40,662 bases of DNA, from contig DAOWAN010000008.1 in assembly GCA_030634545.1 (NCBI GenBank), positions 1-40,662 of the forward strand. The letters are read 5' to 3'. This stretch comes from Candidatus Nanohalarchaeota archaeon (GTDB lineage Archaea > EX4484-52 > B79-G9). This document shows, one piece after another, positions 1 through 8,348 of the stretch (position 1 is the first letter of the stretch; every line of letters begins with the position of its first letter). A model generated the notes under the pieces. That model searched no databases, had not been told where the DNA came from, and saw nothing but the letters and a program-made list of their open reading frames with translations. The position numbers and the translations under genes are program-made.

Positions 1-1817
1 CGGTCAATCATCTGCCTGAAAAAACGAATCATATCCCCCTCAAGAAAGCTCGTATTCTTCATGATCTCAAAAATGCTGGACCCGTAATAGCACGGATAGA
101 CAATCGCAGTAAGATCCCTCATACAAGCGAACTTCTTCACCCCGGCAAGATAAGGATCAGAATTGATCTTCCCCATAAGCGCCCTCGTAGCCCTGTGATT
201 ATACTTCTTGAAAAACTCATTCCTCGGCTTATGCTCATACGCAAGACACGCAATAACCAGAAGCATCTCATAATCACTCAATCGCTTATAGAACCGCGTG
301 CCGAAAATCTCACCAGTATCAATCTCATCAGAATATATCCTCGAAGAAAACTCACCCTTAGCCGTAAGATTATCTTTCTCTATATACCTAAGAGCCACAA
401 GCTTCTTGCGAATATTATTGAAATTACGATAGATGACAGCCTTCTTCTCCTTATCGAACCTTTTGCCGTACTTTTGGTATGTACTGAAATTCTTACATAA
501 TATATGCTCTATCTCCCCCTTATTATGCTGCTTGACAAGATTCAGCACAGTATTCACAGAAAGCCTGAACTGCGACGTGATAGGCTCCGTATCCTTGGTA
601 GTCATCTTCTTAAGCACACCATAATTGAAATCCCGCGCCTCAACAACAGCATACGCAAACCCCTCCTTATCAATACCCCGTCTTCCTGCGCGCCCCGCGA
701 TCTGGAAATACTCCTTGGAATTAAGATACCGAAAATTTATACCGTCAAACTTCATCATAGAATCAAAACACACGCTCTTCGCAGGCATATTGATACCCAC
801 AGCAAACGTCTCAGTAGTATAAAGCACATTGATAAGCCCCTCAGAAAAAAGCTCCTCAACAAGTTCTTTGATTATAGGCAAAAGCCCCGCATGATGAAAA
901 GCAATCCCGTAAGGCAGAACCTGTCGCAGATCCCGCGTAGACTTCAGGTCATTGATCTCAGGCACAGCATCACTCAGCTTCTTACGCACCCGGGCAGAAA
1001 TCTCAGAATTAGTATCAAACATACCCGACCGTGCAAGCTCAAGCGCATTCTCCTGGCACTTGCGCCTTGAGAAAGTGAAAAAAAAGCAGGGCAGCTTATC
1101 CCTGATAAGCGACACAAGCTCCACATGCGCCTTAACCTCATCCCTTTTATTCGACTTACTTTTACGCAATCCCCGGTACCATACATTCTTAGCCTCATGC
1201 TTCTTCTTTATCTCATCAAGCGTAGTGACCCCAAGCTCAGAATCAAAGAACGTCCGGTGAAGCGGCACCGGCCTCTTATCATTCATGATCGTATCAACAT
1301 CATGTCCCTTGATTGCCTTGATCCAGTCCGCAAACTCGCGCGCATTAGGGATGGTAGCAGAAAGGCAAAGCATTCGCACACGTTCATGCGAAAACATGAT
1401 CGACTCTTCCCACACATAACCCCTCTGCACATCATTGATGAAATGTATCTCATCAAATATCACATAAGCCACCCGCTCAAGCGCAGGATCCCTGGTAATC
1501 GCCATATTGCGGTATATCTCAGTCGTCATGATAATCACAGGCGCCCCGGGATTGATAGTGACATCACCGGTAATCAGCCCGACACGATCGCGGCCATAAT
1601 CCTTCGAGAACTCCTTATACTTCTGGTTAGACAGCGCCTTGATAGGCGCAGTATATATCACAGTTATGCCTTTGTCTATATACTTATTGATAATATAATC
1701 AGCGATAAGCGTCTTGCCTGACCCCGTCGGCGCAGAAACGACAACAGAATGATTATTCTCAATAGAAGAGATGGCATCGACCTGAAACTTATCCAACACA
1801 AGCCCTTTATACTCCAT
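1..1817 (-). CDS. Ski2/Mtr4-like DEVH-box RNA helicase (C-terminus cut by window edge)
   Basis: I translated this minus-strand frame by hand because it runs off the window and is missing from the ORF track; the listed plus-strand ORFs over it are shadows. It opens MEYKGLVLDKFQVDAI, with Walker A APTGSGKT at residues 29-36, a DEIHFIND Walker B box near residue 122, LSATIPN (motif III) near 152 and QIAGRAGRRG (motif VI) near 371. A tail resembling the DSHCT domain (FLEGDMIRFFRQMID) reaches the window edge at about residue 605. Order and motifs fit the Ski2/Mtr4/HelY superfamily 2 helicases, ATP-driven RNA unwinding enzymes linked to RNA decay or processing. Without the end I cannot place it more finely among archaeal Ski2-like proteins. 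Codons are strongly T/G-ending, as in its minus-strand neighbours. Confidence 0.9.
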   Translation of the reverse strand, partial: MEYKGLVLDKFQVDAISSIENNHSVVVSAPTGSGKTLIADYIINKYIDKGITVIYTAPIKALSNQKYKEFSKDYGRDRVGLITGDVTINPGAPVIIMTTEIYRNMAITRDPALERVAYVIFDEIHFINDVQRGYVWEESIMFSHERVRMLCLSATIPNAREFADWIKAIKGHDVDTIMNDKRPVPLHRTFFDSELGVTTLDEIKKKHEAKNVWYRGLRKSKSNKRDEVKAHVELVSLIRDKLPCFFFTFSRRKCQENALELARSGMFDTNSEISARVRKKLSDAVPEINDLKSTRDLRQVLPYGIAFHHAGLLPIIKELVEELFSEGLINVLYTTETFAVGINMPAKSVCFDSMMKFDGINFRYLNSKEYFQIAGRAGRRGIDKEGFAYAVVEARDFNYGVLKKMTTKDTEPITSQFRLSVNTVLNLVKQHNKGEIEHILCKNFSTYQKYGKRFDKEKKAVIYRNFNNIRKKLVALRYIEKDNLTAKGEFSSRIYSDEIDTGEIFGTRFYKRLSDYEMLLVIACLAYEHKPRNEFFKKYNHRATRALMGKINSDPYLAGVKKFACMRDLTAIVYPCYYGSSIFEIMKNTSFLEGDMIRFFRQMID

Positions 1818-1939
1818 GACAACTATCTGGACTGCACACATATAAATACATAGCCAAAACTATCAACTCAACAACACAAATCAATATATACCCGACAAAC
1901 CTAATATCACTGATAAAAATATTCAGATAGGTGAAAAAC

Positions 1940-2152
1940 ATGACAAAAATAAAAACAGAAAAACTATTCGGCACAAACGCAGGAAAAATCTGGAAAGCAC
2001 TAAACAAAAAAGGCGAAAAAACCGCAGCAGCACTTGAAAAAGAAACAAAACTAAAGATAACCGAAGTCCACTCAAGCTTAGGCTGGCTCGCCCGTGAAGG
2101 AAAAATAAGTGCCGACAAGACAAAAACAGGAACAATCTTCAGTCTTTTATAA
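1940..2152 (+). CDS. Small winged-helix protein, DUF2582-like
   Basis: A 70-residue protein, MTKIKTEKLFGTNAGKIW..., with the pattern of the DUF2582 winged helix-turn-helix family: an NAGKIWKALN helix, an EVHSSLGWLAREGKI recognition segment and a short wing at the end. The ORF track starts at a GTG (1931), but the Shine-Dalgarno AGGTGA overlaps that GTG and lies 5 nt before the ATG at 1940, so I take the ATG. It probably binds nucleic acid, but the target is unknown. The gene is divergent from the helicase, with about 120 bp between them. Its last codons and 3' flank (2114-2154) are duplicated at 2271-2311, around an intergenic repeat. Codons are A/C-ending, following the local strand bias. 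Confidence 0.75.
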   Translation: MTKIKTEKLFGTNAGKIWKALNKKGEKTAAALEKETKLKITEVHSSLGWLAREGKISADKTKTGTIFSLL

Positions 2153-2214
2153 AACCACACATACCAGAACAACACAGTCTTGTGACCTAAACGACATGTG
2201 GACAGAACAGACAA

Positions 2215-2270
2215 GTGACCTAAACCGAAGGTTTACGGTCGCTCTAATCGCCAGCCTTTTATAAGGCTGA
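2215..2270 (+). repeat. Intergenic two-hairpin repeat, copy 1, flanked by a duplicated gene tail
   Basis: A 56-bp unit begins GTGACCTAAACC and contains two small hairpins, AAACC-GAA-GGTTT and AGCCTT-TTAT-AAGGCT. A second copy lies at 3240-3294. The unit sits between two copies of the preceding gene's end: 2114-2154 and 2271-2311, 41 bp each with about five mismatches. A partial extra copy of GTGACCTAAAC lies at 2182-2192. No transposase is nearby. Confidence 0.75.
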
Positions 2271-2347
2271 GACAAGACAAAAACAGGAACGACTTTCAGC
2301 CTTTCATAAAAAACTTAATAATAAACCATCCCAAATAATCATTCATT

Positions 2348-3208
2348 ATGGACATATCAACAGGCATAATCTTTGGAATCATCGCAATGCTTAGCTGGGG
2401 CACCTGCGATTTTTTTATAGTAAAAGCAGTAAGAAAGAGCAATGTCTTAAAAACAGTTATCTGGAGCCAGACCATTGGTCTGATACTATACTACATAATA
2501 TTCTCACTCTTCTTCAAACTGCCGATCCTCTCACCAACCACAATCATCATAATTTTAACCACAGGACTTCTCAGTGTCATCGGATTCCTCTCATTCTGCA
2601 AAGGTCTGCAGGTAGGAAAAGTATCGATCATCAGCCCTGTCTCTGCCTGCTGGGCTGTAATCACAGTAATCCTTAGCCTCATATTTCTCAACGAAACACT
2701 GACATCTATCCAGTCCGGCGGCGTTATACTGGCAATTTCAGGCACTGTCCTGACATCTTTCAAATTGCGCGATGTATTGAAACTAAAGCTAAAAAATCGT
2801 GCAACAGGCATAGAATATGCAATAATCAGCGTCTTTGCAACAGGCATCTATTTCGTATTCATCAGCATACTGGTAAACGAACTAAGCTGGTTCCTGCCAA
2901 TATTCTTTATGAAAAACGCCGCACTCCTTTATTTACTGGCTTATTCTGCTGCAGCAAAGAAAAACATCTCCCTCCCAAAAAATATTACATCATCCATAAT
3001 ACTGATAGGAACCCTTGAAGCTATCGGTTTCCTGGCTTACGGCATAGGCGTAAACTCAGAATATACCTCAATAGTCGCCCCCATAAGCGCAACATTCCCG
3101 ATGGTCACGATAATCCTTGCAAGAATCTTCTTCAAAGAAAGATTAGAACTAAACCAGAAAATAGGCATAATCTCAATCCTGTGCGGCCTGGTTTTGCTCT
3201 CAATATAA
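2348..3208 (+). CDS. EamA/DMT-superfamily membrane transporter
   Basis: A 286-residue, highly hydrophobic protein with about ten membrane helices in two similar halves, the usual EamA (drug/metabolite transporter) layout and length. The N-terminal half carries GIIAMLSWGTCDFFIVKA and the C-terminal half ends SIVAPISATFPMVTIILARIFFKERL, both typical of the family near helices 1 and 9. It probably moves a small metabolite across the cytoplasmic membrane; the substrate cannot be read from the sequence. A TATA-like CTTAATAATA lies about 30 nt before the ATG, so the transcript may be nearly leaderless. The final 33 bp of gene and flank (3177-3209) recur exactly at 3295-3327 behind the intergenic repeat. 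Codons are A/C-ending. Confidence 0.85.
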   Translation: MDISTGIIFGIIAMLSWGTCDFFIVKAVRKSNVLKTVIWSQTIGLILYYIIFSLFFKLPILSPTTIIIILTTGLLSVIGFLSFCKGLQVGKVSIISPVSACWAVITVILSLIFLNETLTSIQSGGVILAISGTVLTSFKLRDVLKLKLKNRATGIEYAIISVFATGIYFVFISILVNELSWFLPIFFMKNAALLYLLAYSAAAKKNISLPKNITSSIILIGTLEAIGFLAYGIGVNSEYTSIVAPISATFPMVTIILARIFFKERLELNQKIGIISILCGLVLLSI

Positions 3209-3239
3209 TACCAGTCCATACAACTTAAACAAAGCGCCT

Positions 3240-3294
3240 GTGACCTAAACCGAAGGTTTACGGTCGCTCTGATAGCCAGCCTTTCTGAAGGCTG
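3240..3294 (+). repeat. Intergenic two-hairpin repeat, copy 2, flanked by a duplicated gene tail
   Basis: A 55-bp match to the unit at 2215-2270. Hairpin 1 (AAACC-GAA-GGTTT) is identical. In hairpin 2 the stem AGCCTT/AAGGCT is kept while the loop changes from TTAT to TCTG. It lies between two identical 33-bp copies of the EamA gene tail, 3177-3209 and 3295-3327; the second copy overlaps the last bases around the TrpRS stop codon at 3328. Confidence 0.75.
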
Positions 3295-3327
3295 TCCTGT
3301 GCGGCCTGGTTTTGCTCTCAATATAAT

Positions 3328-4425
3328 TCAGCGCTTCAAAAACTTATCCAACTGCCCGCGCGCTTTCTCCCTCTTCGCCTGATGCTTCTCAAGAAACCCG
3401 ACAATCAGCTCAATACAGCACCCCTTGCACTCCCCGCACATCACCTTGCCGCCCTTGCACTCATCAAACACTTTTGATAACTCCTTATCATCATCCATAA
3501 AATGAAACTTGTAAAGCTCAAACACAGTACACTTGAGAGGACTTCCCCCAAGCTTCTTCTGCTCATCAAGCGTATCCCGACCGCCCGTAAGCGCTCTTTT
3601 GACCTTCCCCTCAACCTCTTTCCTCGAATCAGTCAAAGCGATATAAGTAGTAGGATCACTCGAACTCATCTTGGAACCAGAAAGCCCCTTCTGGTACCGG
3701 TGATACGTAGAAGAAGGCAAGATAAAATTATACTCCTTCTTAAACCGTGCAGCAATATCCCTCGTAAGCCGAAGATGCGGATCCTGGTCAGTCCCCACAG
3801 GCACAACAGTAGGCGTAGGTTTCCCCATATCAATCTGCGGATACAAGATATCCGCAACTTGCGTAAGCGCAGAAACAATCTTCCCTGTCGTAAGACTCTC
3901 TCCCCCGTAAATCGCCTTAAGCTCATTGAACGTAACCTTCTTCGAAAAATACTTGCTAATCACATTATACTCATTAGAAAAATCACTCTGGAAATAAAAC
4001 CTGCACTTCTTAGGCTTAAGCCCAAGCGCGATGTAATTCAAAAGATACTCATTAATAGCAAGCTCCCGCATGACTTTAGTATCCATCCCCCGCGTAAGAT
4101 ACGCCTCAACATCCGCCACGCACACATAGCAATGCGCCCCGTTCTCCTGGAAATAAATCATCTCATCAGCGACCATCTTATGCCCAAGATGCATCTTTCC
4201 CGACGGCATAAGCCCTGTAAGCATGACAAAAGGCGCCTTATTCTTCATAGCAAGAGCAATCCGGGAAAAATCCCTATGCCCGTAGATAATCCCGCGCCGC
4301 ATATACTTATGCACAACAGGAACAGACTTGATCACATTAGAAAACGGCTCGATGCCGAACTCGCGCATAAGCTTATCATAATCAGATATATCATCTGCGC
4401 CCCAGGGGTCAATCCTTTTATCCAT
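3328..4425 (-). CDS. trpS: Tryptophanyl-tRNA synthetase, archaeal/eukaryotic type
   Basis: Charges tRNA-Trp with tryptophan, a class I aminoacyl-tRNA synthetase. From the ATG at 4425 it is 365 residues, opening MDKRIDPWGADDISDYDKL, the conserved N-terminus of archaeal TrpRS. The HIGH-like motif is PSGKMHLGH (residues 74-82), the KMSKS-like motif KMSSS (252-256), and GTDQDPHLRLTRD (211-223) is diagnostic for TrpRS rather than TyrRS. The C-terminus has the Cys-rich CKGG...CGECKGC segment common in archaeal TrpRS/TyrRS. The track's longer start (4458) adds MLSYYLLCVVI, which is not conserved; an AT-rich TATA-like stretch about 20-25 nt before 4425 supports the shorter form. It lies 5 kb from the trp biosynthetic operon. 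Confidence 0.93.
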   Translation of the reverse strand: MDKRIDPWGADDISDYDKLMREFGIEPFSNVIKSVPVVHKYMRRGIIYGHRDFSRIALAMKNKAPFVMLTGLMPSGKMHLGHKMVADEMIYFQENGAHCYVCVADVEAYLTRGMDTKVMRELAINEYLLNYIALGLKPKKCRFYFQSDFSNEYNVISKYFSKKVTFNELKAIYGGESLTTGKIVSALTQVADILYPQIDMGKPTPTVVPVGTDQDPHLRLTRDIAARFKKEYNFILPSSTYHRYQKGLSGSKMSSSDPTTYIALTDSRKEVEGKVKRALTGGRDTLDEQKKLGGSPLKCTVFELYKFHFMDDDKELSKVFDECKGGKVMCGECKGCCIELIVGFLEKHQAKREKARGQLDKFLKR

Positions 4426-4539
4426 AATAACCACACATAATAAATAATAGCTAAGCAAAATAACTTTAACTAATTTCCTACTTTCCTATTTAGAAGAGCG
4501 CATATTTATAGGTTGCTTTTAGCTCCACTCTCCATCAAT

Positions 4540-5307
4540 TCAAGCATTATTCTCCCGAGGATGTCTACCCCTCATAAGGTACAAAGGATGTACAAAAACT
4601 GAAGAAAGCGACAGATCGTGTTTCAAAGGACTTTTTGGCATATCCAAACCATCACTATCAGGCATAATCATAACATCAGGATAAGCACTATTCATCTCCT
4701 CAACAATATTTCCGAAAGAACTTTTCATTTTCTCCAAATCAGAATACATTATATCAGTAATATCTCCAAAAGCATGTCTAACATAATTCATAAATTCCAA
4801 CTGATTACAATTTCTCTCTTCACATTCAAATACGATTTGATTTTTCGGAACATAAGAAACACGATTCTTTGAATAACCAAGAAATGAATGATAGTATGCA
4901 AACAACTCCTGAGGCAACTTCTCATCATAATAATCACTCAACTCTTTCTCAACAATTTCATACAAGCCCTTATAGAAAGTAAAAACATCCTTAAAAAGTT
5001 CAGTATACGACAATTTTTCCGTATCACAGGAACCAGACATAGAAGAAAGCAAATCATTCGACAACTTCCCCATACCAGAGACCACAGCATTTAGATTTTT
5101 AACATCATCTGATAAGAAAATATACCCAACATCGCTCTTCACCTCACGTATTTCCTTTAAAGGATGTAAGTCTGACTCTATAGTATTTTTAAGGATTCTT
5201 AGCTCAGAATACATTCGTTCCCTATTTTCTATCCATACGGAACTGACTGACGGTATATACGTAGATTCTTCTTCATAATCACCACCAGATACCAGATCAT
5301 GAAACAT
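4540..5307 (-). CDS. Uncharacterised soluble protein, paralogue of the gene at 8758-9294
   Basis: A 255-residue protein with no signal peptide or membrane helix and no family I recognise. The middle (about residues 65-130) is helical and aligns by eye with the 178-residue protein at 8758-9294: both have LS/DL-S-MS-S-D followed by F...Y..LY...KE and a Tyr. It carries two Cys in an ECEERNC segment near residue 165. TTTAAATATT on the minus strand lies about 26 nt upstream of the ATG, and there is no Shine-Dalgarno, so it is probably leaderless. The same promoter block precedes its paralogue. The function is unknown. Confidence 0.7.
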   Translation of the reverse strand: MFHDLVSGGDYEEESTYIPSVSSVWIENRERMYSELRILKNTIESDLHPLKEIREVKSDVGYIFLSDDVKNLNAVVSGMGKLSNDLLSSMSGSCDTEKLSYTELFKDVFTFYKGLYEIVEKELSDYYDEKLPQELFAYYHSFLGYSKNRVSYVPKNQIVFECEERNCNQLEFMNYVRHAFGDITDIMYSDLEKMKSSFGNIVEEMNSAYPDVMIMPDSDGLDMPKSPLKHDLSLSSVFVHPLYLMRGRHPRENNA

Positions 5308-5437
5308 ACATACACTAAAAAGTACGAATATTTAAATAACTACTTCGTGGTAGATTTCGTAGTGTTCGATTCCCCCATATCAAACAATTCCCTAATAATC
5401 CTCGATTCACTCATGCCAACACAAAACCCCAAAATCG

Positions 5438-5923
5438 TCACTTATCATCAAAACAAACCTTAGAAACAATAAAAGCAACAACAATCACAAAAGGCACAGT
5501 CAAAAGAACCCTTAGCACCAGAAACCTCGGACCCAGAAAATGCAGCTCAAAAATCTCCTCGACAACCTTAAAAGACGACCATGCGCCGATAAAAAGCACA
5601 ATATTAAACCTGCTGATCCCCTTGCGCAAAAGCGCACCCGCAAGAGGAAACGCAAGATACAAAGGCCCCGGGATCAGGCACCCCATAACAAAGCTATACG
5701 CCGACCCTTTCAGCCCCGACTTCTCACCCATATGAGTGACCACAAAATCCCTGGACACCCACGCCTCAAACAACCCGATCAGCACAAAAAACCCGGGCAG
5801 ATACAAAAGAATCGACAATACCACCGAATTATCAGCAGCATACCCGGGAAACATCACACATCCAAGAATGACCGCAATCAAAGCAGCCACACCAAATACT
5901 CCCTTGACTCTTGAGGACTTCAA
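5438..5923 (-). CDS. Half-size permease, DUF318/ArsP-like, second of a pair
   Basis: A 161-residue membrane protein with about four to five helices and the half-repeat signature of the DUF318/ArsP (YraQ) permeases: MGEKSGLKGSAYSFVMGCL, IPGPLYLAFPLAGALL and a conserved FIGAWSSFK. Full-length family members are about 300-350 residues and hold two such halves, so this gene and its neighbour at 5920-6396 appear to encode one each. I prefer the TTG at 5923, which overlaps the TGA of the upstream gene and has GGGGGTG a few bases before it; the longer track start (5971) runs deep into the upstream gene. The substrate is unknown: relatives are annotated as permeases, some for organoarsenicals. Confidence 0.8.
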   Translation of the reverse strand: MKSSRVKGVFGVAALIAVILGCVMFPGYAADNSVVLSILLYLPGFFVLIGLFEAWVSRDFVVTHMGEKSGLKGSAYSFVMGCLIPGPLYLAFPLAGALLRKGISRFNIVLFIGAWSSFKVVEEIFELHFLGPRFLVLRVLLTVPFVIVVAFIVSKVCFDDK

Positions 5924-6396
5924 TACAACACCCCCATAATGACACCGATAACAATCGCGAAAACAAGACACAAGAAATTGCGAACCAAAGCAAACTTAAG
6001 CCCAAGCTCCTTGACCTCAATAGGTATACTGAAAGTATGGACCATCACAAGCGAAGTAACAAGAACAGCAATATACCCGGGATTCACACCTGATGCAAGA
6101 AACTGGCCGGCTATAGGAAACGTAATAAAAGGCGGCACATGCACAATCGCACCTACAAAAGCCGCCACCAGATACCCCCAGAGCCCCGAAACACCCGCAA
6201 CATAAGCAAAAACAGCATCCCCGGAAAACAATCCCTGCGCAAAAACAAGAAGCAAAATAACAACAACAAATACCGGCGCAATCCTCTCAAAAGACCGGAC
6301 AGACAACCGCAGCGCATGAACAGACTTATCTTTATCCCTAAAATAACACACAAGAAAAACAACAAGTACAACAGCATTAAATATCAAAGCAAGCAT
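5920..6396 (-). CDS. Half-size permease, DUF318/ArsP-like, first of a pair
   Basis: A 158-residue membrane protein, MLALIFNAVVLVVFLVC..., with the other half-repeat of the DUF318/ArsP permease family, including VHVPPFITFPIAGQFLASG and LVTSLVMVHTFSIPIE. The track extends it to 6498, but that N-terminal extension is not hydrophobic. A TATA-like TTTATTTATAAG on the minus strand lies about 27 nt before the ATG at 6396, fitting a leaderless start. Its stop overlaps the start of the partner gene by 4 nt, so the halves are probably co-translated and assemble as a heterodimer. The inferred role is membrane transport of an unknown substrate. Confidence 0.8.
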   Translation of the reverse strand: MLALIFNAVVLVVFLVCYFRDKDKSVHALRLSVRSFERIAPVFVVVILLLVFAQGLFSGDAVFAYVAGVSGLWGYLVAAFVGAIVHVPPFITFPIAGQFLASGVNPGYIAVLVTSLVMVHTFSIPIEVKELGLKFALVRNFLCLVFAIVIGVIMGVLY

Positions 6397-6489
6397 AGAT
6401 GAAAGATAGTCACCAGCACTTATAAATAAAAAAAATCGCCTGAAATTCGTTATACTCACGGTAAATACTGCACCAAGTGAAGTATGCGG

Positions 6490-6758
6490 CAAAGCCATAT
6501 GAGAATATCTGGCTTTGACTGCATCCCAATCGGAGCAAGCTCCGGGGTATTACGCGAATTTCCAAGACGGCGATTTTTAATTGCATCAAATAGGTACATG
6601 CAATTAAAAAGCTTGGAATAATCCCATTGGTTCCAGATTCCATGATTTTTAGTCTTCCCAAGTGAATTATATCCGCAGCAAGCTGCGGGGTATTGAACCC
6701 ACTTGGGAATAAACAGATTTCTGCCCGGTTTGAGCGATTGAAGAGAGCGGAAACTCAA
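6490..6758. repeat. Composite inverted-repeat block with two REP-like hairpins
   Basis: This intergenic block is packed with hairpins. CAAAGCCA/TGGCTTTG spans 6490-6517. CGGAGC-AA-GCTCCG followed by GGGTATT starts at 6531. TTTCCAAG (6559) pairs with CTTGGAA (6612) around a 13-bp stem TTTTTAATTGCAT/ATGCAATTAAAAA. TTCCCAAGTG (6655) pairs with CACTTGGGAA (6700) around CCGCAGC-AA-GCTGCGG and GGGTATT. The two hairpins ending GGGGTATT resemble bacterial REP sequences. CTTGGAAT can also pair with ATTCCATG at 6637, so alternative folds compete. A related unit lies at 17183-17236. Confidence 0.7.
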
Positions 6759-8306
6759 TCAGATATTATCAAGGCATTCCTGTGTGAAGCAATTGGCATT
6801 TACTGCCCTGTGCCCCGAATTTATCCAGCATGATCTTCCATCTTCTGATATTTCCCCGTCTTCCTGTTCGCATAGTGCGGACGCTTCTGTACCCTCGGTT
6901 GACATCATCTTCGATATGACTCTTTCCTTGCATTCCCTTATCTTATATTCCAAGCGCTCTTTGCCCGAGTCCAGAGTGTTCATGTTCTCCATCCTTTCTG
7001 ACATATCTTCAGAAATATCTATGCTTCTGCAGAGATCTATGCTGCCTGCTGACGGGTTGCTGAGGGCGACCTCTGTCATGCAGTCTGCTATCAGGTTCAG
7101 CTCTTCAGAAACTGACCACTTTCCTGAGTATATTTTTTTGCAGACATTCGGATCTTTCTTGACTATCGCTTCGCAAAGAATCCGGCTCGGCTCATGCTTT
7201 ATCTTTTCGCATGTGCCGATACTTTCTGCATTTTTCGCAACAGAATTGCTGCAGATCTTCCATATATTTTCATCATCTTCAAATCGAGTGCATGCTTTTG
7301 GGCTGGTCTCAAGTGTGAATGCTGTCGTGTAACATTCCCTGTGCTCAATATATGTATCCGGTATGTTTTCGCATATCTTTGTGTCTTTTTGTTTTTCTGC
7401 GAAAGCTATCATGCAGCCGTATCTTGTGATGTCTTCTGGTATCTTTTCACAACCAGAGACTTTACCGGCATCTATTATTTTTCGAATAGTCGATGTATAG
7501 CATCTTTTTTTGTATGTGCTTGTCCCTATCTGTGCGCATATGGATACGTCTCCTGTCATCTCAGATATCTCAAACAGGCACTCATCAACGTACGCAAGTT
7601 TCATGCAGCCTTCAGGATCTTTTGCCTTTATTGATGAGCGCATATAACAGTCTTTTCTGTCCCCGCTTGCAATTATGTCTGCACAGTATTCCCATTCCCC
7701 ACTTGATGCTGCGTAATTGAGATAGCAGTCATCTCTTTGTGACTCTTTTGGTATCATCCTGCAGTATTCTATATCACCGGTCACATTTGCCGCTGCCAGA
7801 TAGCAGTAGCTTTTCGCAATCTCGCTTGAGAGCTGTTCACATATCTTCGTGTTTTTGGTCTTCTCGACTATGAATGCATAGCATGTGCCTATCATCATAG
7901 ACTGGCCCATGCCTCCGAAAACCTTGATCTGGTCGCAGTATTTCGTATCAAGGGTTATCATCGCCCTGCACATCTTATCCTGCGACGTGGCCTCTTTTGT
8001 CATGTTGCTCATAAGATCGCATATATCTTCATCATCTTTTGCTATGGCGACCGCCATTATGCATCCATCCTGCAGAGGCCCGGCATCTATGTTTTCTATG
8101 CAGATATCCACATCTTTTTTGTATGCAGCAGCTTCAGTGAAGCAGGCAACCTGTTCCGCATCACCAGTCATGCCGATGCAGTCTGATGGATTCCGTATCC
8201 TGTTTTCTGATGAGTCCTGCGCACCTGCGCCGCCGGACCCTGTGCAGCCTGAGACGAACAATAATGAAATCATTATCGCCGCAATAAGAAAATTCTTGTT
8301 CTTCAT
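6759..8306 (-). CDS. Cys-rich repeat lipoprotein
   Basis: A 515-residue predicted lipoprotein. MKNKNFLIAAIMISLLFVSGC is a lipoprotein signal with the lipidated Cys at residue 21, followed by a Gly/Ser-rich linker. The rest has about 35 cysteines at regular intervals of roughly 11-14 residues, in units such as DIEYC-RMIPKESQRDDC-YLNYAA. This suggests tandem helical hairpins, each closed by a disulfide, facing the outside of the cell. I do not recognise a named family; TPR/Sel1-like repeats are a loose structural analogy only. A GAGGT Shine-Dalgarno lies about 9 nt before the ATG. The TATAATAAAAA that may serve as its TATA box overlaps the end of kissing-loop element copy 1. The stop codon abuts the hairpin block at 6490-6758. 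Confidence 0.8.
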   Translation of the reverse strand: MKNKNFLIAAIMISLLFVSGCTGSGGAGAQDSSENRIRNPSDCIGMTGDAEQVACFTEAAAYKKDVDICIENIDAGPLQDGCIMAVAIAKDDEDICDLMSNMTKEATSQDKMCRAMITLDTKYCDQIKVFGGMGQSMMIGTCYAFIVEKTKNTKICEQLSSEIAKSYCYLAAANVTGDIEYCRMIPKESQRDDCYLNYAASSGEWEYCADIIASGDRKDCYMRSSIKAKDPEGCMKLAYVDECLFEISEMTGDVSICAQIGTSTYKKRCYTSTIRKIIDAGKVSGCEKIPEDITRYGCMIAFAEKQKDTKICENIPDTYIEHRECYTTAFTLETSPKACTRFEDDENIWKICSNSVAKNAESIGTCEKIKHEPSRILCEAIVKKDPNVCKKIYSGKWSVSEELNLIADCMTEVALSNPSAGSIDLCRSIDISEDMSERMENMNTLDSGKERLEYKIRECKERVISKMMSTEGTEASALCEQEDGEISEDGRSCWINSGHRAVNANCFTQECLDNI

Positions 8307-8348
8307 CTATGATAACCTCGCAATCATTTATTTCTCTTCATCTTTTTA

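Noticed and set aside
195-1721. Plus-strand ORFs of 60-198 codons over the helicase
   Set aside because: They are basic, low-complexity antisense shadows; the minus-strand frame shows all helicase motifs.
2215-3294. Repeated unit considered as a CRISPR repeat
   Set aside because: Only two copies 1 kb apart, each with internal hairpins and gene tails rather than spacers; no cas genes.
5360-5385. T-loop-like GTTCGATTCC suggesting a tRNA or att site
   Set aside because: The flanks do not pair as a T-stem, and no acceptor or anticodon arm is found on either strand.
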